Shown: positions 1 to 6,548 of the stretch, in pieces | How the letters are laid out: each line of letters begins with the position of its first letter | How positions within the stretch are numbered: position 1 is the stretch's first letter | DNA from: JANRKT01 sp033763355 | Lineage (GTDB): Bacteria; Bacteroidota; Bacteroidia; Chitinophagales; Chitinophagaceae | Direction: 5' to 3' | Length of the DNA stretch: 12,822 nucleotides | Assembly: GCA_033763355.1 (NCBI GenBank) | Contig: JANRKT010000124.1 | Span: 1 to 12,822 of the forward strand | Notes under the pieces: model-generated | Database searches by the model: none | What the model was told of the DNA's origin: nothing | What the model saw: the letters and a program-made list of their open reading frames with translations, nothing else | Program-made: the position numbers and the translations under genes

Positions 1-1347
1 GGTTTGATAGAACAGGCTGACAACCTTTTTAACCGCATCGAACACATCAGTGATGAGGGTCTTCCCAATAAAATACCTTACCGGGAGCCTTTTCACGAAA
101 TGATGAATGACAATGACAGCCTCTACAGAAAAGAAATTGCCAATGCTGATATTGAGCTGATGCTTACTGCACAGTATTTTTCTTATGCCCGTTATGTTTG
201 GGAAGGAATGAGTGAAACAAAATCACAAAAAATTGACTGGTTCCTGCCCCGCAAAAAAATAAACCTGCAGCAAATAATGGACTCACTGCTGCTTGACTCC
301 AACCCGCAATTTGTAGCCACCGAACCGGTGTATAGGCAATACGGACTTTTAAAAGACTATTTAAAAAAATACCGGGAAATTCAAAAAAAAGGTGGTCTGA
401 CCTTTATTAAAGCAGATAAAAGATCTTACAGGCCCGGCGATTCTTCAGCAGCCGTAATATCAATACGCAAATGTCTTTTTATCCTTGGCGATATTGCCTC
501 CGACAATGGATCAGCGCTATATGATAAAGAACTTGAAGATGGCGTTAAGCGTTTTCAAAACAGGTATGGTTTAAAAGAAGACGGGATAACGGGGCCATCA
601 ATAGTAAAGGAGATAAATACACCGTTAAGTAAAAGAATTGAACAGTTGATTGTAAACCTTGAACGGTGCCGCTGGCTTCCTGAGGAGCCGAAGGGCGTAT
701 ATTTTGCAGTAAATATTCCCGCCTACACTTTGTATGCATATGAAAATGATTCACTGCTCTGGACGATGAATGTGGTGGTTGGAAAATCAGTTCACAAAAC
801 GGTAATCTTCAGCGGCGATCTGAAGTATGTTGTGTTCAGCCCTTACTGGAATGTGCCTCCCGGTATTTTAAAGGATGAGGTGTTGCCTGCCATCAGGAGA
901 GATAAAAATTACCTTACACGAAACCACATGGAATGGAATGGTAATTCAGTGCGGCAGTTGCCCGGGCCATGGAATGCACTGGGGCAGGTTAAATTTTTAT
1001 TTCCCAACAGCCATAATATTTACCTGCATGATACACCAGCCAAAACACTTTTTGGCCAGGAAAAAAGGGCTTTCAGCCACGGATGTGTGCGGGTATCAGA
1101 ACCAGAAAGACTGGCGCAGTTCCTGCTCAGGAATGATTCATCATGGACCAAAGAAAAAATCAAATCGGCAATGAACGCTTCAAGGGAACAATATGTAACA
1201 TTAAAAGAAACCGTTCCTGTTTTTATAGCGTATTTTACAGCATTTGTTGACCGGGAGGGGCGGCTCAATTTCAGAGATGACGTGTATCAGCGTGACAGCC
1301 GCCTGGCACAGATGATTTTTGAAAAAAGTAATACCAGCGGGCAATAA
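1..1347 (+). CDS. L,D-transpeptidase (YcbB/LdtD-like), 5'-truncated by window edge
   Basis: This enzyme family cross-links peptidoglycan by forming 3-3 (L,D) peptide bonds, acting outside the cytoplasmic membrane. The reading frame is open to the first base, and the TTG at position 4 is not a convincing start, so the gene almost certainly begins upstream. The 447 visible residues (numbered from position 4) show an N-terminal scaffold region, a peptidoglycan-binding-like segment at about 147-205 (ending around RFQNRYGLKEDGITGP) and a YkuD catalytic domain from about 232 to 380. The catalytic signature SHGCVRV lies at residues 358-364, with nucleophile C361 and H359 intact. YcbB-type proteins usually exceed 500 residues and carry a signal peptide or anchor, which fits a missing N-terminus. 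The stop is TAA at 1345. The RRM gene follows on the same strand after 147 bases and is probably a separate unit. The family assignment is firm; the exact cross-linking role is inferred. Confidence 0.93.
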   Translation, partial: GLIEQADNLFNRIEHISDEGLPNKIPYREPFHEMMNDNDSLYRKEIANADIELMLTAQYFSYARYVWEGMSETKSQKIDWFLPRKKINLQQIMDSLLLDSNPQFVATEPVYRQYGLLKDYLKKYREIQKKGGLTFIKADKRSYRPGDSSAAVISIRKCLFILGDIASDNGSALYDKELEDGVKRFQNRYGLKEDGITGPSIVKEINTPLSKRIEQLIVNLERCRWLPEEPKGVYFAVNIPAYTLYAYENDSLLWTMNVVVGKSVHKTVIFSGDLKYVVFSPYWNVPPGILKDEVLPAIRRDKNYLTRNHMEWNGNSVRQLPGPWNALGQVKFLFPNSHNIYLHDTPAKTLFGQEKRAFSHGCVRVSEPERLAQFLLRNDSSWTKEKIKSAMNASREQYVTLKETVPVFIAYFTAFVDREGRLNFRDDVYQRDSRLAQMIFEKSNTSGQ

Positions 1348-1348
1348 G

Positions 1349-1362
1349 TACAAAAATTTGTA
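1349..1362. repeat. 14-bp palindrome TACAAA-AA-TTTGTA after the transpeptidase stop
   Basis: The bases form a perfect inverted repeat with two central A residues, starting two bases after the transpeptidase stop codon. It lies just upstream of TATCTTTA (1365-1372), which resembles a Bacteroidetes -7 box (TAnnTTTG) but has no clear -33 partner. It could be an operator for the RRM gene, or chance symmetry in AT-rich sequence. Confidence 0.3.
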
Positions 1363-1494
1363 GTTATCTTTAATTTGTGATTGCAGATAAGTCCTGATAT
1401 GTTCTTGAGAAGCCTCGCAGAACAAGCCTCCTCAGTCATTGCGGTTACTCATCAGCTCACTTAAATCTTGTTTTTGTTAATTAAATTTTTCACA

Positions 1495-1845
1495 ATGAAC
1501 ATTTACGTAGGTAACATTCATTTCAACCTCACAAATGAGGACCTGTCAAATCTTTTTGGTCAATTCGGCGAGGTAACTTCTGCCAAAATCATTAACGACA
1601 AAGTAACAGGCCGCAGCAAAGGTTTTGGTTTTGTTGAAATGGATTCAGAAGAAGATGGCCAGAAAGCCATTGCAAACCTTAACGACAGTGAAGTTATGGG
1701 AAGAAAGCTGATTGTAAACGAAGCCCGCCCGCAGCAAAAAGGCGGTGGTGGCGGTGGCTTCAAGAAAAGAAGCTTTGGCGACAGGGGCGGCTACCAGAAA
1801 AGTGGTGGTTTCCGCGGCAACCGTGACCGTTTCAATGAATATTAA
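1495..1845 (+). CDS. RRM-domain RNA-binding protein with Gly/Arg-rich tail
   Basis: This is a small single-RRM RNA-binding protein of the kind common in Bacteroidota and cyanobacteria, probably a cytoplasmic RNA chaperone or post-transcriptional regulator. The ATG at 1495 gives 116 residues. The frame can be opened from a TTG at 1468, but the extra residues (FLLIKFF region) are not part of an RRM, and the ATG puts RNP2 (IYVGNI, residues 3-8) at the usual place next to the N-terminus. RNP1 is KGFGFVEM at 42-49, and the RNA-stacking aromatics Y4, F44 and F46 are present. Residues 82-116 form a low-complexity tail rich in Gly, Arg, Lys, Phe and Tyr, including a run of six glycines. No Shine-Dalgarno sequence precedes the start; the upstream bases are AT-rich (TTAATTAAATTTTTCACA). 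A strong terminator follows 25 bases after the stop, so it is probably monocistronic. Targets are unknown. Confidence 0.95.
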   Translation: MNIYVGNIHFNLTNEDLSNLFGQFGEVTSAKIINDKVTGRSKGFGFVEMDSEEDGQKAIANLNDSEVMGRKLIVNEARPQQKGGGGGGFKKRSFGDRGGYQKSGGFRGNRDRFNEY

Positions 1846-1870
1846 ACACATATCTTCATAAGAATTTTTT

Positions 1871-1904
1871 AAAATCCTTCCCCTCAAACGGGAGGGATTT
1901 TTTA
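1871..1904 (+). terminator. Factor-independent terminator after RRM gene
   Basis: A 12-bp stem pairs 1871-1882 (AAAATCCTTCCC) with 1890-1901 (GGGAGGGATTTT), with one T.G wobble, a 7-base loop and a T-run through 1903. It closes the RRM transcript 25 bases after the stop codon and lies only 25 bases upstream of the aldo/keto reductase start. Confidence 0.9.
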
Positions 1905-1928
1905 TTTTCATTACAACAACATTACAAT

Positions 1929-2813
1929 TTGAATACAACATATTTCTCTCCCGTTATTGCAGGTTGTATGAAGTGGGGCCAGTGGGGTGCCCGGTTTTCA
2001 ACCAATGAATACCTGCAGGTTATTGAAGAATGTATTGCAATGGGCGTAACCACATTTGACCATGCAGATATCTACGGGCATTACACTACTGAAGAAGAGT
2101 TTGGCAAAGCGCTTTTACAAAACCCTTCACTGCGAAAAAAAATGCAGTTGATTACCAAATGCGGCATCAGGATGGTTACCCCGCACCGCCCCGAACATAA
2201 AATAAAATCATACGACACCGGTAAAGCGCACATCATCCGGTCCGCTGAGCAATCATTGAAAAATTTTGGTTCGGATTACATTGATGTTTTACTGATTCAC
2301 CGCCCCGACCCATTAATGAACCCCGGAGAAATAGCTGAAGCTTTTACCCTTTTAAAACAGCAGGGCAAGGTGCTTGAATTTGGCGTATCCAACTTTACCC
2401 TTTCACAGTTTCAGTTGCTGCATAGCTGCTACCCGCTAAAATTCCACCAGTTTGAAATTTCATTGTTAAAACTCGACCCGTTTACAAACGGAGCATTGGA
2501 TCAGTGCATCGCACAAAAAATTATCCCGATGTCATGGTCGCCATTGGGTGGCGGCAAGTTGTTAAGCGACAGCGATGATGAACGGGGCAGAAGAATAATG
2601 GCCGTTGCAGAAATCCTGGCCGAAAAATATAATTCCACCTCTGACCAGATACTTTTCGCATGGTTGTATAAACATCCCTCAGGCATTATACCTGTTACCG
2701 GCACCAGCAAAACAAAACGTATTAAAGCTGCACTTGCCGCAAAATCAATTGAAATAACAAGGGAAGAATGGTTTATGTTGTGGAGGGCTTCAACTGGTGC
2801 AGAAGTGCCGTAA
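1929..2813 (+). CDS. Aldo/keto reductase, YdhF-like
   Basis: This is an NADPH-dependent oxidoreductase of the aldo/keto reductase superfamily; the physiological substrate is unknown. The 294 residues match the layout I recall for E. coli YdhF, including GVTTFDHADIYG, HIIRSAEQSL, LLIHRPDPLM, GKVLEFGVSNFT and a C-terminal VP. The catalytic tetrad is visible as D44, Y49, K77 and H124. The start is TTG at 1929. No ATG lies in frame between the upstream terminator and residue 14, and starting at that internal ATG (1968) would remove the first beta strand (YFSPVIAGCMKWG), which the family keeps. The gene begins 25 bases after a strong terminator and so needs its own promoter; ACAATTTG overlapping the start resembles part of a -7 box but cannot serve both roles. 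Function beyond reductase is inference. Confidence 0.93.
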   Translation: MNTTYFSPVIAGCMKWGQWGARFSTNEYLQVIEECIAMGVTTFDHADIYGHYTTEEEFGKALLQNPSLRKKMQLITKCGIRMVTPHRPEHKIKSYDTGKAHIIRSAEQSLKNFGSDYIDVLLIHRPDPLMNPGEIAEAFTLLKQQGKVLEFGVSNFTLSQFQLLHSCYPLKFHQFEISLLKLDPFTNGALDQCIAQKIIPMSWSPLGGGKLLSDSDDERGRRIMAVAEILAEKYNSTSDQILFAWLYKHPSGIIPVTGTSKTKRIKAALAAKSIEITREEWFMLWRASTGAEVP

Positions 2814-3189
2814 CAACTTTTTATATTGTATGCTGTCGTGGATTAAATGATCAATGGTTAAGCATCAAATTATTTTACAGAAACGAGCTTAAATTCCTTT
2901 TCAAAAGAACAATTTTTCCACGTTTCACTAACATTAAGAAATACAGCCCTTTTTTTAACGGCGAATTAATGTCTTTTTAATTCATAATCATTAGTTTGCA
3001 GTATATCTGTATCCCCGGCCCTGAACATCATTATTATACCGCAGAAAAAAAATCAAACCATAAATTAAGGTACGGCTTTTGCCTTATAACTACCCCGGCC
3101 CGGCAGAAACTAAGGCATAAGAATCATCCTGACAGGAAAAGATCACAGGCTGCAGCAATACTTTGATTGTAAAACAAAAGGAAGACTTT
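2814..3189. other. Intergenic region without a supported gene
   Basis: This 376-base stretch lies between the reductase stop and the chosen start of the glycosyltransferase-phosphatase gene. A plus-strand frame to 2980 overlaps the reductase end and has no recognisable features, so I do not call it. It holds two copies of CCCCGGCCC (3013-3021 and 3093-3101), the second inside an inverted repeat listed separately. AT-rich tracts around 2895-2980 may contain the reductase's transcription end, but no good terminator hairpin is visible. No TTTG/TAnnTTTG promoter pair with acceptable spacing was found. Confidence 0.6.
3080..3117. repeat. Inverted repeat TGCCTTA / TAAGGCA with GC-rich loop
   Basis: TGCCTTA (3080-3086) is the exact reverse complement of TAAGGCA (3111-3117). 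The 24-base loop contains CCCCGGCCCGGC, which includes the near-palindrome CCGGCCCGG. It lies about 70 bases upstream of the ATG at 3190. There is no T-run on the plus strand, so it is not an ordinary terminator. It could be a leader hairpin or a protein site; its role is unknown. Confidence 0.35.
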
Positions 3190-4566
3190 ATGCTGACAGT
3201 AATTATACCTGCTCTAAATGAAGAAAGGACCATCGCCAGTGTGGTAAAATTCTGCTTGTCGCACCCCAATGTGAGCGAAGTGATTGTGGTAGATGATAAA
3301 TCAGATGATGCAACTGCAGCAATTGCTGCATCGCACGGTGCAAAAGTGGTTACCAGCCAGGTGCGTGGCAAGGGTATATCCATGAAAGATGGCATACAAC
3401 ATGCAACAAATGAATTGCTGGTTTTCCTCGATGCGGATATTAACCCCTATCCTGAAAAAACAATTGACCTTCTTACAGGATCATTATTAAATAACGAAGC
3501 TGATTTTATTAAAGGCACTTTCAGCCGCAATGCAGGAAGGGTAACAGAATTGGTGGCAAAACCCCTGCTGAATATTTTTTATCCCGGCCTTTCGGAGTTT
3601 TCCCAGCCATTAAGCGGAATGATTGCAGGAAAGAAATACTTCTTTTCAAAAATCAATTTCTTTAATGATTATGGTGTTGACATCGGGATACTGATTGACA
3701 TGTACCTGATGAAAGCAAGAATAAAAGAAGTGAACATTGGCTATATTGAAAACAACAGCAAACCCTGGGAGGCGCTTGGTAAAATGAGTAAGGAAGTTTC
3801 CCGTGCCATCATTTCAAAAGCGCAGCAGGAAAACCCCGAGATGGTAAATGAAGAGGCTATTCATTCTCTTGAAACCATAAACAGGGAAATGAATAAAACA
3901 CTGAAAGAAAATTTATCCGGCTTTCATAAAATGGTGGTGTTTGATATGGACAATACCATCCTCAAAGGAAGGTTCATCCATGAATGTGCAAGGGAATTTG
4001 GTTTTATGCCGCAGCTTGAAGACCTGCGTGAAACCGAAACAGACCCCATTATATTAACCAAACGGATAGGGTTATTGCTGAAAGGAAGGACCATTGACGA
4101 ATTGCTTGGCGTTGTAAGTAATATCCCGATGGTGGAAGATATTAAAGAGGTGGTAACTTCGTTTAAAGAAAAAGGATATATAACCGGGATTATCAGCGAC
4201 AGTTACCAGCTCATTACAAACTATGTTAAACAGAATATAGATGCTGATTTTTCCATGGCCAATAAACTGGAGTTCTTTTCAGGAAAAGCCACCGGGGAAG
4301 TAAACATACCTTCTTATTTTATTGCCCCGGCAGACAGCATGTGCGGCCATGCCTATTGCAAAACCAATGCCCTGCAATATGCATGTGAAAAGAATAATGT
4401 AGCCCTTAAAAATACCATTGTGGTGGGCGACGGGGCAAATGACCGCTGCATTGTTGCCCATTCAGGCAAAGGGGTAGCATTCTGTACCACTGATGAAGTT
4501 TTGGAAAAAGTAGCTTATAAAAAAATAAAAGAACCAGTATTTCAATCGCTGTTAACCCTTGTATAG
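3190..4566 (+). CDS. GpgS-like glycosyltransferase fused to SerB-like HAD phosphatase
   Basis: Two enzymes are fused in 458 residues. Residues 1-240 are a GT-A glycosyltransferase: the nucleotide-sugar region VVDDKSDD is at 33-40 and the metal-binding DxD is D81-A-D83. The QPLSG stretch, YGVDIGILID (161-170) and the following region ending ALGKMSKEV closely resemble, from memory, glucosyl-3-phosphoglycerate synthase (GpgS, GT81). Residues 248-458 are a complete HAD-IB phosphatase: motif I DMDNT with D252 and D254, motif II S336 in IISDS, motif III K391, and motif IV GDGAND at 413-418. The inferred activity is transfer of a sugar to a phosphorylated acceptor followed by dephosphorylation, possibly giving glucosylglycerate. 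Neither donor nor acceptor is proven. The ATG at 3190 starts directly at the core beta strand (MLTVIIPALNEE); a TTG at 3163 would only add a nine-residue charged leader. A universal stress protein follows 49 bases downstream, probably in the same operon. Confidence 0.9.
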   Translation: MLTVIIPALNEERTIASVVKFCLSHPNVSEVIVVDDKSDDATAAIAASHGAKVVTSQVRGKGISMKDGIQHATNELLVFLDADINPYPEKTIDLLTGSLLNNEADFIKGTFSRNAGRVTELVAKPLLNIFYPGLSEFSQPLSGMIAGKKYFFSKINFFNDYGVDIGILIDMYLMKARIKEVNIGYIENNSKPWEALGKMSKEVSRAIISKAQQENPEMVNEEAIHSLETINREMNKTLKENLSGFHKMVVFDMDNTILKGRFIHECAREFGFMPQLEDLRETETDPIILTKRIGLLLKGRTIDELLGVVSNIPMVEDIKEVVTSFKEKGYITGIISDSYQLITNYVKQNIDADFSMANKLEFFSGKATGEVNIPSYFIAPADSMCGHAYCKTNALQYACEKNNVALKNTIVVGDGANDRCIVAHSGKGVAFCTTDEVLEKVAYKKIKEPVFQSLLTLV

Positions 4567-4615
4567 AAAGAATTAATCTGTATAACCCGATTGTAAAACC
4601 AAAAAACTCAAACGT

Positions 4616-5473
4616 ATGGCAAACAAGTTCTACAACATTCTTGTACCGGTTGACTTTACCAAGAAAAACCAATGGGCCATTGCCAAGGCCATTGAACTGG
4701 CCAACCACATCAGGTGCAACATTCACCTGGTGCATATTGTTTCAAAACCGCTGTTCCGCTTCCTGCCTTTTGAAACCACATCATCCATGCCTTACGACAC
4801 TTCTTTTGATTTGAAGAAAGGCCGGGAAAAATTGGTGGCATTAAGGGATCAGTACAGGGAGCACCTTTGCGAAGGCTGCGAAATAGAGATCAGCATCATT
4901 CAGGGAAGGCCCCAGAAGGAGCTTTCAAATTACATCAACCAGTACAGTATGGACCTTGTGGTAATGGGCCTCTCCAAATTTAATTTTGTACAAAGGCTCC
5001 TGTCTTCGCTGTCCATCAGCAGCCTTGCAAGAAAAACAAATATTCCTGTTCTTGCGGTAAGGTCAAGCGGGCTGGTAAGCCATTTTAAAAAAATTGTTCT
5101 GCCGCTGAATGAGCAAATACCGATACGCCGCATAAAGCTTGCTGCTATGCTGGCACGGCAGTTTAAATCCACCGTGTACCTCGTATCATTAAGAAAAGAC
5201 ATCAGCGGGGAGAACAATGTACTGGATAAAACCCTGGAAGTTATCCAAAGCCTTTCCACCATACCCGTACAGTGTTTTATGCTGGAAGGAAAGAATTTAG
5301 CCCAAAGCACACTTGAATTTTCAAAACGCATCAATGCTGATTTAATCATGATAAACCCCATAAAAGAGTTCCGCCTGCCGGGTTTATGGAATAAGATCAC
5401 CAAAAAATTACTTTCCTACGAATCAAAAATCCCGGTGCTTACTGTTGAACAGGGAGCAGGCGATAATAAATAA
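4616..5473 (+). CDS. Tandem universal stress protein (UspA family)
   Basis: This cytoplasmic protein of 285 residues contains two Usp domains, about 1-149 and 157-278. The first begins with the typical strand and acidic residue (ILVPVDF, D13) and ends with TNIPVLAVR; the second runs from KKIVLPLNE to KIPVLTVEQ. The ATP-binding signature G-2x-G-9x-G(S/T) is not conserved. Domain 1 keeps only G118 in VVMGLSKFNF, with serines where the later glycines should be, and domain 2 lacks it (LIMINPIKEF). The protein is therefore probably of the non-ATP-binding class or uses another ligand. It lies 49 bases after the glycosyltransferase-phosphatase fusion with no terminator between them, so co-transcription is likely, and a strong terminator follows. 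The family is sure; the function is a stress role by family association only. Confidence 0.93.
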   Translation: MANKFYNILVPVDFTKKNQWAIAKAIELANHIRCNIHLVHIVSKPLFRFLPFETTSSMPYDTSFDLKKGREKLVALRDQYREHLCEGCEIEISIIQGRPQKELSNYINQYSMDLVVMGLSKFNFVQRLLSSLSISSLARKTNIPVLAVRSSGLVSHFKKIVLPLNEQIPIRRIKLAAMLARQFKSTVYLVSLRKDISGENNVLDKTLEVIQSLSTIPVQCFMLEGKNLAQSTLEFSKRINADLIMINPIKEFRLPGLWNKITKKLLSYESKIPVLTVEQGAGDNK

Positions 5474-5496
5474 AACAGGTTATCCGGTAATATTGA

Positions 5497-5531
5497 AATA
5501 AGGCTGCTGTTTAAAATACAGCAGCTTTATT
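5497..5531 (+). terminator. Terminator closing the GT-HAD / Usp unit
   Basis: GCTGCTGT (5503-5510) pairs perfectly with ACAGCAGC (5518-5525) across a 7-base loop. The stem can extend through A/T pairs and one G.T wobble to 5497/5531, followed by TATTT. It starts 24 bases after the Usp stop codon and separates this unit from the rhomboid gene. Confidence 0.88.
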
Positions 5532-5585
5532 ATTTAAAACAACTATAATGATGCTGCCCCAATGCTGTTTGAAAGTGAAGGCAGG

Positions 5586-5612
5586 TTTGTTAGCAGGAAT
5601 TTGCTACCTTAA
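5586..5612 (+). promoter_or_regulatory. Weak promoter candidate for the rhomboid gene
   Basis: TTTG (5586-5589) lies 15 bases upstream of TACCTTAA (5605-5612), which matches TAnnTTTG at four of the six fixed positions. The spacing is shorter than the usual 17-21. The position, about 20 bases before the ATG at 5632 and after a strong terminator, is right for a promoter, but the match is poor. Confidence 0.3.
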
Positions 5613-5631
5613 CTGAGCAAACAATTTCATT

Positions 5632-6408
5632 ATGCTTTTCCCAATCGGCGACGACAATTCAGACCGCACCATAACGCCCTATGTAAATTATACACTGATT
5701 GTTATCAATGCACTTGTATTTATTTTTTTGCAGGGCATGGGTGGCAACCTTGGTTTTACATACGCATTCTCTACCGTGCCTGCTGAAATAATTACCGGAA
5801 CAGACATTATAACACAGGGGCAAATAGTTCAGGACCCCAATACCGGGCAAACTTTTGAATTACCCGGATTGCAGCCCACCCCGTTACCGGTTTATTTTAC
5901 ATTAATCACTTCCATGTTTATGCATGGCGGCTGGGCGCATATACTTGGTAATATGCTTTACCTGTGGATTTTCGGAGACAATATTGAAAACCGCCTCGGT
6001 CATATACGTTATCTTGTATTTTACATTGTTTGCGGCATCCTTGCTTCGCTTAGTCATGTTTTTTCAACTTACATGCTTCACCAGAATTCACTGGTGCCAA
6101 GCCTCGGCGCCTCCGGTGCAATATCAGGCGTATTGGGCGCTTATATTTTATTGTTCCCCAACCGCAGGGTGCATGCCTATTTGCTGTGGTTTCTCATTTC
6201 TATTCCTGCTATACTTGCATTGGGTTTGTGGATACTCTTCCAGGTCATCAGCGGTCTGGGTATGTTAGGCGGCGGGGATAGCGGTGGCGTAGCTTATGCG
6301 GCACATATCGGCGGTTTTCTTGCCGGCCTTTTATTGATAAAGTTTTTTGACCCTGTAAAAAGTGCGCCGGTAAAAGAACCTTTTATTGCAAGGAGAAGGA
6401 GGGGTTGA
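5632..6408 (+). CDS. Rhomboid-family intramembrane serine protease
   Basis: Rhomboids cleave membrane proteins within the lipid bilayer. The 258 residues start with a first membrane segment at about 19-36, followed by a loop of about 50 residues (40-87) that is polar in its middle. The core helices then come after HGGWAHILGN. The catalytic dyad is S161 in GASGA (159-163) and H225 in AHIGG, and the H103-xxx-N107 pair typical of the oxyanion region is present. The C-terminus is cytoplasmic-looking and ends in a basic run (RRRR). ATG at 5632 is the only sensible start; no Shine-Dalgarno sequence is seen. It is flanked by a terminator upstream and converges on the E1 gene downstream, so it is probably monocistronic. 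All core residues are intact, so it is predicted active; the substrate is unknown. Confidence 0.95.
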   Translation: MLFPIGDDNSDRTITPYVNYTLIVINALVFIFLQGMGGNLGFTYAFSTVPAEIITGTDIITQGQIVQDPNTGQTFELPGLQPTPLPVYFTLITSMFMHGGWAHILGNMLYLWIFGDNIENRLGHIRYLVFYIVCGILASLSHVFSTYMLHQNSLVPSLGASGAISGVLGAYILLFPNRRVHAYLLWFLISIPAILALGLWILFQVISGLGMLGGGDSGGVAYAAHIGGFLAGLLLIKFFDPVKSAPVKEPFIARRRRG

Positions 6409-6437
6409 GTCTGGAAACTTTTTACCACGATCAGACT
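6408..6437. repeat. Short inverted repeat in the convergent rhomboid/E1 gap
   Basis: AGTCTG (6408-6413) and CAGACT (6432-6437) are reverse complements separated by 18 bases, starting at the last base of the rhomboid stop codon. The 140-base gap between the converging genes otherwise shows only a tiny TCGG-CAAA-CCGA hairpin. No convincing terminator is visible for either gene, and this repeat is a weak candidate. Confidence 0.2.
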
Positions 6438-6548
6438 TGAATGGTTCGGCAAACCGACTATGCTAATTCAATTTCCTGAATCAAAAGTGAAGTATTGCTT
6501 GTGCAGATGGACGAAAGGCAAATGTCGTTCTCTGTTATTCCACGGTAA

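Noticed and set aside
1468..1494. TTG-initiated extension of the RRM protein
   Set aside because: The hydrophobic nine-residue addition does not fit an RRM N-terminus, and the ATG at 1495 places RNP2 normally.
1645..1941. Minus-strand frame across the RRM gene's 3' half
   Set aside because: It runs through the terminator and the antisense of the glycine-rich repeats, so it is a composition artefact.
2768..2980. Plus-strand open frame of about 70 codons overlapping the reductase end
   Set aside because: It overlaps the reductase in another frame, has no family features and ends in low-complexity AT-rich sequence; no start signal or promoter supports it.
4930..5403. Minus-strand frame of about 157 codons within the Usp gene
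   Set aside because: It is antisense to the second half of a clear universal stress protein and shows no family features.
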